Origin: Frankiales bacterium
GTDB taxonomy: Bacteria > Actinomycetota > Actinomycetes > Mycobacteriales > SCTD01
Length of the DNA: 64,000 nt
Assembly (NCBI GenBank): GCA_025966135.1
Contig: JAOPVP010000084.1
Span: 1 to 64,000, forward strand
Direction of reading: 5' to 3'
The notes beneath the pieces are model-generated. The model was not told where the DNA came from, did no database searches, and was given only the letters and a program-made list of their open reading frames with translations. Of the stretch, positions 53,505 to 62,412 are shown piece by piece. Both the position numbers and the translations under genes were made by a program. How positions within the stretch are numbered: the first letter of the stretch is position 1; each line of letters begins with the position of its first letter.

Positions 53505-54941
53505 CTAGGTTCTCGGCGCCGCGACCGACAGGCTGTCGAGCACGACGATGCCGGCCTCGGAGCCGGCATGCTTGGCTCGGTACATCGCCAAGTCGGCTTC
53601 CTGCAGCAGGTCCTTCGCGCGGGAGCTGTCGCGCAACAGCGCGCCGCCGATGCTGATGCGCGGGCGCAGCAGGTGGTCGTTGATCGTGACCGGCTGCTGA
53701 ACGACAGTTCGCAGGCGCGCCATGATCTGCGCCAGTTGATCGGGGTCGGTTGCCTCGAGCACGACGGCGAACTCGTCGCCGCCTAGACGGGCGACCAGGT
53801 CGTCTTCACGAGTCGCCCCGATCATCCGGGTTGCGACGGTCTCCAGCAGTTGGTCGCCGACGTCGTGCCCGTAGGTGTCGTTGACCGTCTTGAAGGCATC
53901 GAGGTCGCAGTACAAAACACCGATAGGTGTCCGGCTGCGGCGGTGCCGGGCGACGGCCGCGTCCAAGCGGAGGTGGAACAACCGGCGCTGCGCCAGACCC
54001 GTCAGCGGGTCGTAGAGCCGGTCGTCCGCCAGTCGTCGCAAGGCCTGCTGACGCTTCTGGTGGAACGAGACGAGCATCAGCACGACCAGCGTGAGGAGAA
54101 CGATGAGCACCAGGGTGTCCTGTTGGCTTCGTGCCCGCACACCGGCGGAGAACGGGGTCGCGGCTTGCAGCGTGAGGGCGGTCCAACCATGCCCGGCCGG
54201 GGCGTAGGACAGCACCATCTGGCGATGGTTGCGGGTGATGGTGACGACGCCGCTCTGCCCCGAGGTGGCCGTGGCCGGAAGGCCGGTCAGTCGTTGGCCG
54301 ACAGCGCTGACCACCCCGGAGGCGGTGACCGCACCGGCGGCATCGACGACGTACGGTTCAGCGGACTCGCCGAGAGCCAGCTTCTCGTCGTAGCCCTGCA
54401 GCGGCCAGGTATGCACATCGGCGTAGGTGAGCAGCAGGGCGACGACCCGGGCGCCCCGGTGCACGGGTACCGCGAACGCCACGATGGAGGTGCGCCCAGC
54501 TGTCATGACGTTCGAGACGCCGCCCTGACCGGCGGCCAGCGCGGCGCGTAGTGGCAGCAGACCGGGATCGCGTGCCGAGGGAAGACCTCCGATCGCATGC
54601 GACGTGAGGGGCTGGCCCGTCAGGCTCGCCAGGGTTGCGCCGTACCTGCTCAGTGGGGACGTGGCCACGACGTGCCGCAAGGCGCGCTCGTCACCCAGGT
54701 CGCCCGGCTTCAGGCTCCAGGCGACGGAGTCGGCTGCTTGCTGAGCGTCGTGAAGCGTGAAGTCGAGGTACTGACCGGTGAGGCCGGACAGCGTCGACTG
54801 GAGGTGCAGGCGGTCAGCCCGCTGGACTCCCTCCACCTGGTCCGCCGTCCTGATCTGGCCCCAGGCAGCAAGGACGCCGAGGATCAGAATCAACACCAGG
54901 CTCGCCGGGAGCAGCACCCCCGAGCGCGCCCTCGTCAGCAT
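53505..54941 (-). CDS. Membrane sensor diguanylate cyclase (GGDEF)
   Basis: 478 aa. TM1 (~10-27), a ~240-residue extracytoplasmic sensor of Cache type (YGATLASLTGQPLTSHAIGG ... GWTALTLQAATPFSAG), TM2 (TLVLIVLLTLVVLMLVSF, ~278-295), then GGDEF with intact RLGGDEFAVVLE and DPLTGLAQRRLFHLRL. Predicted to make c-di-GMP in response to an external small molecule. It stands alone; ATG 54941. Confidence 0.93.
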   Translation of the reverse strand: MLTRARSGVLLPASLVLILILGVLAAWGQIRTADQVEGVQRADRLHLQSTLSGLTGQYLDFTLHDAQQAADSVAWSLKPGDLGDERALRHVVATSPLSRYGATLASLTGQPLTSHAIGGLPSARDPGLLPLRAALAAGQGGVSNVMTAGRTSIVAFAVPVHRGARVVALLLTYADVHTWPLQGYDEKLALGESAEPYVVDAAGAVTASGVVSAVGQRLTGLPATATSGQSGVVTITRNHRQMVLSYAPAGHGWTALTLQAATPFSAGVRARSQQDTLVLIVLLTLVVLMLVSFHQKRQQALRRLADDRLYDPLTGLAQRRLFHLRLDAAVARHRRSRTPIGVLYCDLDAFKTVNDTYGHDVGDQLLETVATRMIGATREDDLVARLGGDEFAVVLEATDPDQLAQIMARLRTVVQQPVTINDHLLRPRISIGGALLRDSSRAKDLLQEADLAMYRAKHAGSEAGIVVLDSLSVAAPRT

Positions 54942-55063
54942 CGTGCCCCCCCGTAGATGACCCGTCGCCCACCGCGCGCTGCGACGGGATCAGACAAGGG
55001 TGCTTCGGCCGCTAACGAGGCCGGATGAAGCCGCTATGTCGAAATTGAGCCGAATTGCTCCGC

Positions 55064-55672
55064 TCAGCCCGCGTGGGTGGCGAACCAGGGGTGGTGGATG
55101 TCGTGGAACCTCACGTCCTCGAGCAGCGACATCTCCTCGTCCATGACCTGCTTGACCTCGGCTGGCAGCTCCTGCTTCTCGGCGAGGCGCGCTTGGTCCT
55201 CGGAGGTGAAGAACACCGTCTCGGTGACGTATCCGTCCGCGTCGATCGCGATGGTCGCGCCGAGCACGTCCGGCCGGTACTTCGAGATCATGGAGCTCGA
55301 CTGCTCCATCAAGGCGTGCACGCGGTCCCGGTCCCGGACGCGGCCTTGGATGATCTGGACGAACGTGGCGTCGTCCGAGCCTCCGCCGACGAGCATCGAC
55401 ACGTCGTTGCAGTCGTGGAAGGTGATCTCGCCGGTGAAATGCCGGTTCATCTGGTCCCACCAGACGCTCTGCTCCGGGCGGTCGCTGTTGCTGCGGGCCG
55501 CCTCCTCGGACTCGAACCGGACCACCGCGATGAGCTCGTCGTCGTCGGTGATGCCGTAGGTGCCGCCGAGCCACCCCTGAGCACCTGGCTCCAGGTCGCG
55601 CTGCCAGCGGTCCATGGTCTCCTTGGCCGCGTCCGCGTCGCCCACGCGGCCCTGAATGATCTGCACGAACAT
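55064..55672 (-). CDS. Tandem ferredoxin-like barrel (ABM-type) protein
   Basis: 202 aa with two repeats that start almost identically: FVQIIQGRVGDADAAKETMD at the N-terminus and FVQIIQGRVRDRDRVHALME from residue ~104. Each has a strand-helix-strand unit with DDDELIAVVRFESEEAA / DADGYVTETVFFTSEDQA. An internal duplication of an ABM/GYD-like fold. GGAG lies upstream of ATG 55672. Function unknown. Confidence 0.75.
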   Translation of the reverse strand: MFVQIIQGRVGDADAAKETMDRWQRDLEPGAQGWLGGTYGITDDDELIAVVRFESEEAARSNSDRPEQSVWWDQMNRHFTGEITFHDCNDVSMLVGGGSDDATFVQIIQGRVRDRDRVHALMEQSSSMISKYRPDVLGATIAIDADGYVTETVFFTSEDQARLAEKQELPAEVKQVMDEEMSLLEDVRFHDIHHPWFATHAG

Positions 55673-55802
55673 GACATCTCCCGTCGTCCGGGGTCGTCAT
55701 CTCGCGATGTCCCGCTCACGGGACGGCGGCCTCGCTGGTGTACCTGATGGTGCGGCCGAGGTTACTGCTGGCGGGGCCTGTCGTCGACGAGTTCCGCCGC
55801 TG

Positions 55803-56420
55803 CTAGATCCCCTTTGCTGCGAGCGACGGATGGCGGGCCAGCACCTGAGCACCCGCCGCCGCGATCAGCGTCAGGGCGGCGGCGGCCACCACCAGACCGG
55901 GTACGACGGCTCCCGCCGGCGTGGACTGCGGGTTCGCGACCAGCACCCCGGTGGGTGCGGTCGGCGCCAGCTGCGGGACCACGGCCGCGACGACAGGGGC
56001 CGGTGCCGCAGCCGTCTTCGTCGTGGGGGCCGTGACGGCCGGCAGCTGCAGGCTGCCGGTGGCCGCGGACAGGAAAGTCCCGGTGACCGGCGCTGCCGGC
56101 GGCACGACCGTGCTGGCGTGCACCCGCTTCGCCGCCGGAGGCTTGGGGGGCGTCTGGGTGCTGTTCGCCGGCTTTGAGGCTGCAGGCGTCGGCGCCGTGC
56201 TCGTCGTGGTCGGTGTGGGGGTCGGGCTCGGTGCCGACAGGCCCGGGACGGGCACGGGCACGGGCAGTGGCGCCGGGAGCGCCGGTAGGAGCCCCGTCAC
56301 CTGCTGGACCAGGGTGCTGGGGACGGGAAGGGGCACAGCAGCCGAGGCGGGCTGCGTTCCGAAGCAGACGGACAGGCCCGTGACAGCAACGACGGGAACG
56401 ATCGAGAGGGTGCGATGCAT
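55803..56420 (-). CDS. Secreted Pro/Ala/Thr-rich protein with C-terminal membrane anchor
   Basis: 205 aa. Signal peptide (LSIVPVVAVTGLSVCFGTQPASA), a low-complexity Pro/Thr/Ala body (PLPVPVPVPG, SPTPTPTTTSTAP) and a C-terminal helix (VVPGLVVAAAALTLIAAAGAQVL) with a basic tail, resembling wall- or membrane-anchored stalk proteins, though no LPxTG is present. GGAGG lies 8 nt before ATG. No enzymatic motif. Confidence 0.65.
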   Translation of the reverse strand: MHRTLSIVPVVAVTGLSVCFGTQPASAAVPLPVPSTLVQQVTGLLPALPAPLPVPVPVPGLSAPSPTPTPTTTSTAPTPAASKPANSTQTPPKPPAAKRVHASTVVPPAAPVTGTFLSAATGSLQLPAVTAPTTKTAAAPAPVVAAVVPQLAPTAPTGVLVANPQSTPAGAVVPGLVVAAAALTLIAAAGAQVLARHPSLAAKGI

Positions 56421-56557
56421 CGGTGGGGCCTCCGCGGACGGGTTGCAGCGTGGTCGCGGTGCCGCTGAGGACTCCGCACAACGCCCAACGCCCTACCCGC
56501 GGAACGGTGACGGGCAACCTCTTGATCGCCGGGAAAGAACGAGGAAGCGTAGGCCCC

Positions 56558-57175
56558 ATGGGCCTCTACCGTGACCGCCTCTTCCCACGGATCATGAACG
56601 TCGTCATGAACACGAAGGAGGTCCGCGCCATCCGGGCCAGGGTGTGCGCGGATCTCAGCGGCGAGGTCGTCGAGATCGGGTTCGGGACGGGTCACAACCT
56701 GCCGTACCTGCCGGCGAACGTCACGCGACTGCGGGTGGTCGAGCCCTCCGGCCTGGGCGTGCAGCTGGCCCAGGCGCGCATCGCCGCCGCCACGTTCCCC
56801 GTGGAGGTCGCCGGTCTGGACGGGCAGGACCTGCCGTTCGAGGACGGGTCGGCCGACCATGTCCTGTGCACGTGGAGCCTGTGCACCATCCCGGACGCGG
56901 TGCGGGCAGTCCGGGAGGCGAGGCGGGTACTGCGTCCCGGCGGGACGTTCCACTTCGTGGAGCACGGGCGGGCTCCTGATGCGGCGGTACGTCGGTGGCA
57001 GGACCGGCTCAACCCGGTGCAGCAGCGGCTCGCCTGTGGCTGCCACCTCAACCGCGACATCCCGGCGATCCTCGAGGCCGGCGGGCTGCGGATCGAGCGC
57101 ATGGACCGTTACTACGGCAAGGGTGAGCCCAAGGCCTTCGGGTCGCTCTTCGAGGGCGTGGCCACGGCAGGATGA
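56558..57175 (+). CDS. Class I SAM-dependent methyltransferase (UbiE-like)
   Basis: 205 aa. VVEIGFGTGHNLPYLP (SAM motif I), VVEPSGLGVQLAQ, DGSADHVLCTWSLCTIPDAVRAVREARRVLRPGG and FHFVEHGRAPD. The form resembles small-molecule or phospholipid methyltransferases of the methyltransferase-11 group. Its stop overlaps the winged-helix gene start (ATGA). Substrate unknown. Confidence 0.9.
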   Translation: MGLYRDRLFPRIMNVVMNTKEVRAIRARVCADLSGEVVEIGFGTGHNLPYLPANVTRLRVVEPSGLGVQLAQARIAAATFPVEVAGLDGQDLPFEDGSADHVLCTWSLCTIPDAVRAVREARRVLRPGGTFHFVEHGRAPDAAVRRWQDRLNPVQQRLACGCHLNRDIPAILEAGGLRIERMDRYYGKGEPKAFGSLFEGVATAG

Positions 57176-58290
57176 CTGCTCCGAGCGTCGCGGCGGCGCG
57201 GCTCACCGCGCAGCTGCTCTCAGGAACACCGGCACGCACGCCGGGCCAGGTCGTCCAGCGACTGCTCGCCGTCCAGGCACAGGATCTGCGGGGAGGGCGG
57301 CTGGCCGTCCGCGCCCGGTCGCAGGAGCTGCACAGCTCCGACATCGACCGTGCGCTGGCCGATCGCGAGCTCGTCGTCACCTGGGTCAACCGCGGGACGC
57401 TGCACCTGGTGCGGGCGGAGGACTACCCGTGGCTGCACGCCTTGACGACCCCGCAGCTGGCCACGGGCAACGCCAGCCGGCTGAAGCAGGAGGGTGTGTC
57501 GCCGTCGCAGGCCGAGCGCGGTGTGGCGGTCGTGGAGAAGGAGCTGTGCGACGGTCCGCGGACGCGCCTGCAGCTCAAGGCGGCGCTCGACGCAGCCGAC
57601 GTGCCGACGGCAGGCCAGGCGGTGGTGCACGTGCTCCTGCTCGCGACGCTGCGCGGGGTGTGCGTGCGCGGGCCGATGCTGGGCAAGGAGCAGGCCTTCG
57701 TGCTGGTGCGGGACTGGCTGCCGCCTGGCCGCCCCGTCGACCGGGACGTGGCGCTGGCGGAGCTGGCGCGCCGGTACCTCGCCGGACATGGACCGTCGAC
57801 GGCGCGCGACCTCGGCAAGTGGGCGGGCATCACCCTCGGCGACGCGCGCAAGGGTCTGGCTGCGGTGAAGGTCTTGGGGGATCAGCTCGTGGACCTGCCC
57901 GGCCGTGAGGTCGCGCCGCTGCCGGTGCCGAGGCTGCTGGGGCCGTGGGACGAGCTGCTCATGGGCTGGGCATCGCGCGAGCCGGTCCTCGGTGACCGGA
58001 CCGGCATCGTGACGGTGAACGGCATCTTCAAGCCGATCGCGCTGGTCCGCGGCAAGGCGGTGGGCACCTGGGGACTGCCCGGCGGGAAGGTCGCGCTGGT
58101 GCCGTTCGCGCCGCTGTCGGCATCGGTGAGCAAGGCCCTCGCCCGGGATGCCGCGGACGTGGAGCGCTTTGTGTTGCCCCAGCTGCCATATCGGATCACA
58201 GATCGCGACACCAGATCCGATATGGCGCCGGTCAGAGCCAAGGCTGCTCGTCGGCGAGCAGGGCCTGAGCAGCGGTGTACGTCGCCATGA
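57172..58290 (+). CDS. Winged-helix DNA-binding domain protein (HTH_42/AlkZ-like)
   Basis: 372 aa. RLLAVQAQDLRGGRLAVRARS, LVVTWVNRGTLHLVRAEDYPWL, ARRYLAGHGPSTARDLGKWAGI and LLGPWDELLMGW are the conserved blocks of the HTH_42 family, whose members include the AlkZ glycosylase unhooking interstrand crosslinks. The last ~35 residues after ERFVL look non-native: they run through a 13-bp inverted repeat and antisense to the yhhN-type gene. Co-translated with the methyltransferase. Confidence 0.85.
   Translation: MTAPSVAAARLTAQLLSGTPARTPGQVVQRLLAVQAQDLRGGRLAVRARSQELHSSDIDRALADRELVVTWVNRGTLHLVRAEDYPWLHALTTPQLATGNASRLKQEGVSPSQAERGVAVVEKELCDGPRTRLQLKAALDAADVPTAGQAVVHVLLLATLRGVCVRGPMLGKEQAFVLVRDWLPPGRPVDRDVALAELARRYLAGHGPSTARDLGKWAGITLGDARKGLAAVKVLGDQLVDLPGREVAPLPVPRLLGPWDELLMGWASREPVLGDRTGIVTVNGIFKPIALVRGKAVGTWGLPGGKVALVPFAPLSASVSKALARDAADVERFVLPQLPYRITDRDTRSDMAPVRAKAARRRAGPEQRCTSP
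58185..58226. terminator. 13-bp inverted repeat between convergent genes
   Basis: GCCATATCGGATC ... GATCCGATATGGC, perfect 13-bp arms around a 16-nt loop. It lies 6 bp beyond the stop of the yhhN-type gene and inside the 3' end of the winged-helix gene. Possible bidirectional terminator. Confidence 0.55.
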
Positions 58291-58843
58291 CGAGCCCCTC
58301 ATGCATGGGCAGGTGCACGCCGCCGAACTTCTCGAGCGCGAGCAGGGTGTCCGAGGTGAGGAACAGCGCGCCTCCCGCAGCGGTCTTCGGGGAGCCGGAG
58401 TCGAGCGCCACCAGCGACATCGCCAGCAGCGCGGTGCTGTAGACGACGACCGGGATGCGGTCCGACCCGGTGCGCCTCCAGAGGTAGGCGTTCAGACCCC
58501 CGAAAGCCGCGAGGTACGGCGCCGCGAGGGCCGGCCTGGCCCGTAGCGCTCCGCCCGTCCCGCGCCGGCGGAGAGCGACGATCCAGGCGACGTGGCCGGC
58601 CAGGAAGCTCCCGAGTCCGGCCATGAACGCCGCATCACTCGAGCCGAGCAGCGCCACGTCACCCGCGCCGCCCAGGGCGAGCGCTCGCCGCGTCGGCCGG
58701 TCCCGCCCCACCATCAACGTGGGCATCAGCAGCGGCTTGGTGACCCGCCGCTGCCGGTCCCGGCCGGTAGCGGCCAGAAAGCTGTCGGCAGCCGCGAGGG
58801 CCGCGAACAGGGCCATGCCGCGACGTGCCACGGTTGTGATCAC
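58232..58843 (-). CDS. YhhN/TMEM86-family membrane protein (lysoplasmalogenase-like)
   Basis: 203 aa with seven or more short TM helices. AAADSFLAATG, TKPLLMPTLMVG, ALALGGAGDVALLGSSDAAFMAGLGSFLAGHVAWIVAL and SDTLLALEKFG match the YhhN family with its two conserved Asp. GTG 58843 overlaps the stop of the ABC permease gene (GTGA), so it is the third cistron of the exporter operon. Confidence 0.85.
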   Translation of the reverse strand: MITTVARRGMALFAALAAADSFLAATGRDRQRRVTKPLLMPTLMVGRDRPTRRALALGGAGDVALLGSSDAAFMAGLGSFLAGHVAWIVALRRRGTGGALRARPALAAPYLAAFGGLNAYLWRRTGSDRIPVVVYSTALLAMSLVALDSGSPKTAAGGALFLTSDTLLALEKFGGVHLPMHEGLVMATYTAAQALLADEQPWL

Positions 58844-59691
58844 TCCACCTGCTGGAACTGCCGCACGGCGACGGCCATGAGAGACAGGCCGATCGAGGCG
58901 ACCAGCGCCAGCTGCAGCCAGGTCGGCACGATCCAGCCGTTCCAGGTGATGGGCGGGTTCAGCAGCGCGCGCACCGAGTCGGACACCTGGAGATGGTTGA
59001 ACACCGCCGTCCGCACCGGGTGCACGGCGTAGGTGAGCGGGTTCAGGCGCACCACGATGCTGAGCCAGGTCGGCAGGTTGGACAGCGGGTACAGCGCGCC
59101 GGACAGGAACGACAGCGGCAGCAGGAGCACCTGCATGAGGCCCATGACCGTCTGCACCTGACGGATGCGGGAGACGATCGCGAGACCGAGGGCCGTCAGG
59201 GTGAACGACAGCAGGAACACCTCGGCGAGAAGCGTCAGCCCCAGCCCGACGGTGAGCGGTACGTGCACGAAGGGCGCCAGTGCCAGGACGAGGATGCCCT
59301 GGGTGGTCGCCACCGTGGCCCCGCCGAGGGCCTTGCCGAGGATGATGCTGCTCCGCCGTACCGGCGCGATGAGCATCTCGCGGAGGAAGCCGAACTCCCG
59401 GTCCCAGACGATGGACACCGCGGAGAACATGGCGGTGAACAGGGTCGAGGTCGCGAGGATGCCAGGGAACATGAAGGTCTTGAGGTCCAGCGACCCGGTG
59501 GCCCCGCGGGTCAGGGATCCCAGGCCGGAACCCAGCACGAACAGGAACAGCAGCGGCTGCACGAGCGCGGCCACGAAGCGGGTGCGGTCCTGCAGGGTGC
59601 GGATCAGGTCCCGCTGCACCACGATCTTCACGGCTCTGAGATCGAGGGCGAACGCGCGCTGGGGGACCCTGACGGCGGCGACGGCGGTCAT
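58840..59691 (-). CDS. ABC-2 type transporter permease (DrrB-like)
   Basis: 283 aa with six TM helices. IVQRDLIRTLQDRTRFVAALVQPLLFLFVLGSGL at the N-terminus and REFGFLREMLIAPVRRSSIILGKALGGAT in the middle are the ABC-2/DrrB signature (EAA-like loop). Overlaps the ATPase gene by 4 bp. Drug or lipid efflux. Confidence 0.93.
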   Translation of the reverse strand: MTAVAAVRVPQRAFALDLRAVKIVVQRDLIRTLQDRTRFVAALVQPLLFLFVLGSGLGSLTRGATGSLDLKTFMFPGILATSTLFTAMFSAVSIVWDREFGFLREMLIAPVRRSSIILGKALGGATVATTQGILVLALAPFVHVPLTVGLGLTLLAEVFLLSFTLTALGLAIVSRIRQVQTVMGLMQVLLLPLSFLSGALYPLSNLPTWLSIVVRLNPLTYAVHPVRTAVFNHLQVSDSVRALLNPPITWNGWIVPTWLQLALVASIGLSLMAVAVRQFQQVE

Positions 59692-60644
59692 CGGCGGCCC
59701 GCCATGGCAGCGAGCATGACGGGCCTGGCGGGCGCCTGCTCCGAGTCACGGATGGTGCGGCCGGTGTAGGACAGGAATACGTCGTCGAGCGACGGCCGGC
59801 TGATGCTGACGCTCGTGATCGGCACGCCGAGGGTGCCGAACAACCGAGGCACGTACGACTCACCGTCCTCGACCGAGATGACGATGCCGTCGGGGGTGAG
59901 CACCGCGTCCTCCAGGACCGCGAGGGCGGCCTGGTCGTCGGCGGTGCGGATCGTCACGCGGTCGGTCCCAACCGTCGCCTTCAACGCGGCCGGCGTGTCC
60001 AGGGCCACCAGCTTTCCCTCGTCCATGATGGCGATCCGGTCGCAGTTCTCGGCCTCGTCCATGTAGTGGGTGGTGAGGAAGATGGTGATCTGCTCCTGCT
60101 GCCGCAGCTCGTGGATGTAGTCCCAGATCGACGCCCGGGTCTGCGGGTCGAGGCCGACGGTGGGCTCGTCGAGGAACAGCACGCGAGGTGAGTGCATGAG
60201 CCCGCGGGCGATCTCGAGCCGCCGCTTCATGCCGCCGGAGAACGTCAAGACCTTCGAGGTGCGGCGTTCCCACAGGCCGACCATCCGGAGGACCTGCTCC
60301 ATGCGGGGGGCCACGGTCTCACGCGGCATGCCGTAGAGCTCGGCATGGAAGCGCAGGTTCATCTCGGCGGACAGGTAGGTGTCGAGGGTGGGGTCCTGGA
60401 ACACCAGCCCGATGTGACGTCGCACGTCGTTGCGCTGGGTGGCCACGTCGAACCCGGCGACGCGGGCGCTCCCACCGTCGGCCTTGGCCAGCGTGCACAG
60501 GATCTTGATCGTGGTCGACTTGCCCGCGCCGTTGGGGCCCAGGAAGCCGAAGGTCTCGCCGGGTGCGACGTCGAAGTCGACGCCCTTGACCGCCTCGACC
60601 TCGCCGTAGGACTTGCGCAGTCCACGCACTTCGACTGCCGTCAT
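59688..60644 (-). CDS. Daunorubicin-resistance type ABC transporter ATP-binding protein (DrrA-like)
   Basis: 318 aa. Walker A GPNGAGKST, signature FSGGMKRRLEIARGL, Walker B RVLFLDEPTVGLD, H-loop TTHYMDEAE, and the C-terminal DrrA extension (VSISRPSLDDVFLSYTGR). ATG 60644 has GGAG 6 nt upstream; a longer frame starting at 60698 is rejected. First gene of the exporter operon, divergent from a MarR regulator with palindromes in the promoter. Confidence 0.95.
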   Translation of the reverse strand: MTAVEVRGLRKSYGEVEAVKGVDFDVAPGETFGFLGPNGAGKSTTIKILCTLAKADGGSARVAGFDVATQRNDVRRHIGLVFQDPTLDTYLSAEMNLRFHAELYGMPRETVAPRMEQVLRMVGLWERRTSKVLTFSGGMKRRLEIARGLMHSPRVLFLDEPTVGLDPQTRASIWDYIHELRQQEQITIFLTTHYMDEAENCDRIAIMDEGKLVALDTPAALKATVGTDRVTIRTADDQAALAVLEDAVLTPDGIVISVEDGESYVPRLFGTLGVPITSVSISRPSLDDVFLSYTGRTIRDSEQAPARPVMLAAMAGRR

Positions 60645-60661
60645 GAGGATCTCCGTTTGAT

Positions 60662-60694
60662 CGTTGATTGTTCCAACAATAGGAGATCTCAACG
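60662..60694. promoter_or_regulatory. Candidate MarR operator region
   Basis: ATTGTT-CC-AACAAT (60667-60680) nested with CGTTGA (60662-60667) and TCAACG (60689-60694). These A/T-rich inverted repeats fill the 70-bp spacer between the divergent ABC and MarR starts. Confidence 0.6.
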
Positions 60695-60714
60695 ACAATT
60701 GCTAGACTCGGGTC

Positions 60715-61200
60715 ATGGAGATGTACCTGCCCCGCCTCGCAAGGGCCTACCGGCACGCCGTGGGCGCGAGGCTGGCCGGAGACAGCGAGTTCGCCGAGTG
60801 GGGCGTACGCCCACCGTCGGTGGGGACGCTGCGCGTCATCGACCACCACGGCCCGATCTCCCAGCGCGAGGTGTGCGAGCACCTCGGCATGCACCCCTCG
60901 GACATGGTCGCGATCATCGACCGGCTCGAGGCCAGCGGGCTCGTGACCCGCGAGCGCTCCACAACCGACCGGCGGCGGTATGACCTCACGCTGACGCTCA
61001 AGGGCCGGTCATGGCTCGACCGGTTCGCGGCGATCGCCCGCGAAGTGGACCACGAGTTCTACGGCGTCCTGTCGGTCGCCGAGTGCCAGCAGCTGGAGAA
61101 ACTGCTCGGCAAGCTGGTCGAGGCCCACTCCGCGGGTCGATCAACCGCAGAGGTGGCTACCCCAGCTTCAGCGGCACGAACTCCGCGCCAGCGCAGCTGA
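60715..61200 (+). CDS. MarR-family transcriptional regulator
   Basis: 161 aa. Winged helix: GTLRVIDHHGPISQREVCEHLGMHPSDMVAIIDRLEASGLVTRE and wing RSTTDRRRYDLTLTLKG. Divergent from the DrrAB-type exporter, so a likely ligand-responsive repressor of it. The C-terminal ~15 codons overlap the convergent binding-protein gene. Confidence 0.94.
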   Translation: MEMYLPRLARAYRHAVGARLAGDSEFAEWGVRPPSVGTLRVIDHHGPISQREVCEHLGMHPSDMVAIIDRLEASGLVTRERSTTDRRRYDLTLTLKGRSWLDRFAAIAREVDHEFYGVLSVAECQQLEKLLGKLVEAHSAGRSTAEVATPASAARTPRQRS

Positions 61201-62392
61201 AGCCCTTGTCACTGGGCTCGAGGCGTCGGTACTTCCCGTCGTGGATCTCGGCCACGACCCAGCAGACGGCCGGGGTCCGCGCGCCGGGGCTGGCCTCCGC
61301 GATGGCACCGTCGGCGTCGAACTTCTTCACCTGTCCGACGGCGGCCATGACGTACTCGGGACCGAGGTTCGGCCCGACCTTGATGGCGGCGTCGAAGTAG
61401 AGCTTCGCGGCTGCCCAGGCGTAGATGCCGAACAGGTCCGCCTTCGAACCCGGGTGCACCTTGGCGAGCCAGGTGAGGTACTCGTCCACGCCCTTGGACG
61501 TGGCCCGGTCCTCACCGAGGAACAGCGCCGTGCCGAGCGGGAGCAGGACGCCTTCGGCAGCAGCCGGGTCGGCCACCTTGAAGAAGTTGCCGTCATACGC
61601 AGGTGCAGACGTGATGACCTCAGGGCGCCAGTTCTGCTGCTTGGCAGCTGCCAGCACCCGACTGATCGTCTGGATGTCGAGGCCGTCGAGGCTGAGCCAC
61701 TTCACGCCCGCGGAGCGCATCTTGATGACGTCGGCGGTGTAGTCGCTCTGCTTGGTGACGTTGGTGGTGACGCTGAAGGCGACCGCGCCACCGATCGTCT
61801 TCAGGCCGGCCAGCAGCTGGGTGGTCGTGAACGCGGTCTGCTCGTTGACGATCAGACCGAGCTTCTGCACAGCACCCGGGTGCTTGTCGGAGATGTAGCG
61901 GAAGGCGCCGAGCGACTGCCCGAGCGGTCGAGGTGAGGGCGCGAAGGTGTTCGGGATGCCCGACAGCCGGGGATCGAGGATCTGGAACACGTTGGGGATC
62001 TTGGGGTACTTCTGGATCACCTTGCCGACGCAGCCATCGAGTCCGGACAGGCTGCCGACCATGGCTACGACCTGCGGCAGGACCTTCTCGTACGCAGCGA
62101 CGGCGCCGTTGCAGGTGATCTTGCTGTCGGCCGTGACGAGCTCGACGGGGTGACCGCCGATGCCGCCCTCGGCATTGACCTTGGCGACGTAGGCCTCGAC
62201 CGCTTCGCGGGCACCCTTGAACAGACCGGGGATGACGCCCGTCAGGTCGGCCACGTTGCCGATCTTGATCGGGGTGCCGGTCAGCTTGGGGTTCGACACC
62301 GGCACGGCAGTTTTCGAGGTGCTGCCGTTGCAGGCGGTGAGCAGTGCAGCAGCGGCTAGGACGACACCGAGGCTCCTACGGACGTTCGACAC
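61157..62392 (-). CDS. Branched-chain amino-acid type ABC transporter substrate-binding lipoprotein
   Basis: 411 aa. Lipoprotein signal with lipobox LLTAC (Cys21). Periplasmic-binding-protein type 1 fold: IKIGNVADLTGVIPGLFKGAREAVEAYVAKVNAEGGIGGHPVELV. GTG 62392 has AAGGAG at 5-nt spacing; an earlier ATG at 62416 overlapping livF is possible. Last gene of the liv operon. The ligand could be an amino acid, amide or aromatic compound. Confidence 0.93.
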   Translation of the reverse strand: MSNVRRSLGVVLAAAALLTACNGSTSKTAVPVSNPKLTGTPIKIGNVADLTGVIPGLFKGAREAVEAYVAKVNAEGGIGGHPVELVTADSKITCNGAVAAYEKVLPQVVAMVGSLSGLDGCVGKVIQKYPKIPNVFQILDPRLSGIPNTFAPSPRPLGQSLGAFRYISDKHPGAVQKLGLIVNEQTAFTTTQLLAGLKTIGGAVAFSVTTNVTKQSDYTADVIKMRSAGVKWLSLDGLDIQTISRVLAAAKQQNWRPEVITSAPAYDGNFFKVADPAAAEGVLLPLGTALFLGEDRATSKGVDEYLTWLAKVHPGSKADLFGIYAWAAAKLYFDAAIKVGPNLGPEYVMAAVGQVKKFDADGAIAEASPGARTPAVCWVVAEIHDGKYRRLEPSDKGFSCAGAEFVPLKLG

Positions 62393-62412
62393 GCGATCTC
62401 CTTCTCGTGGGG

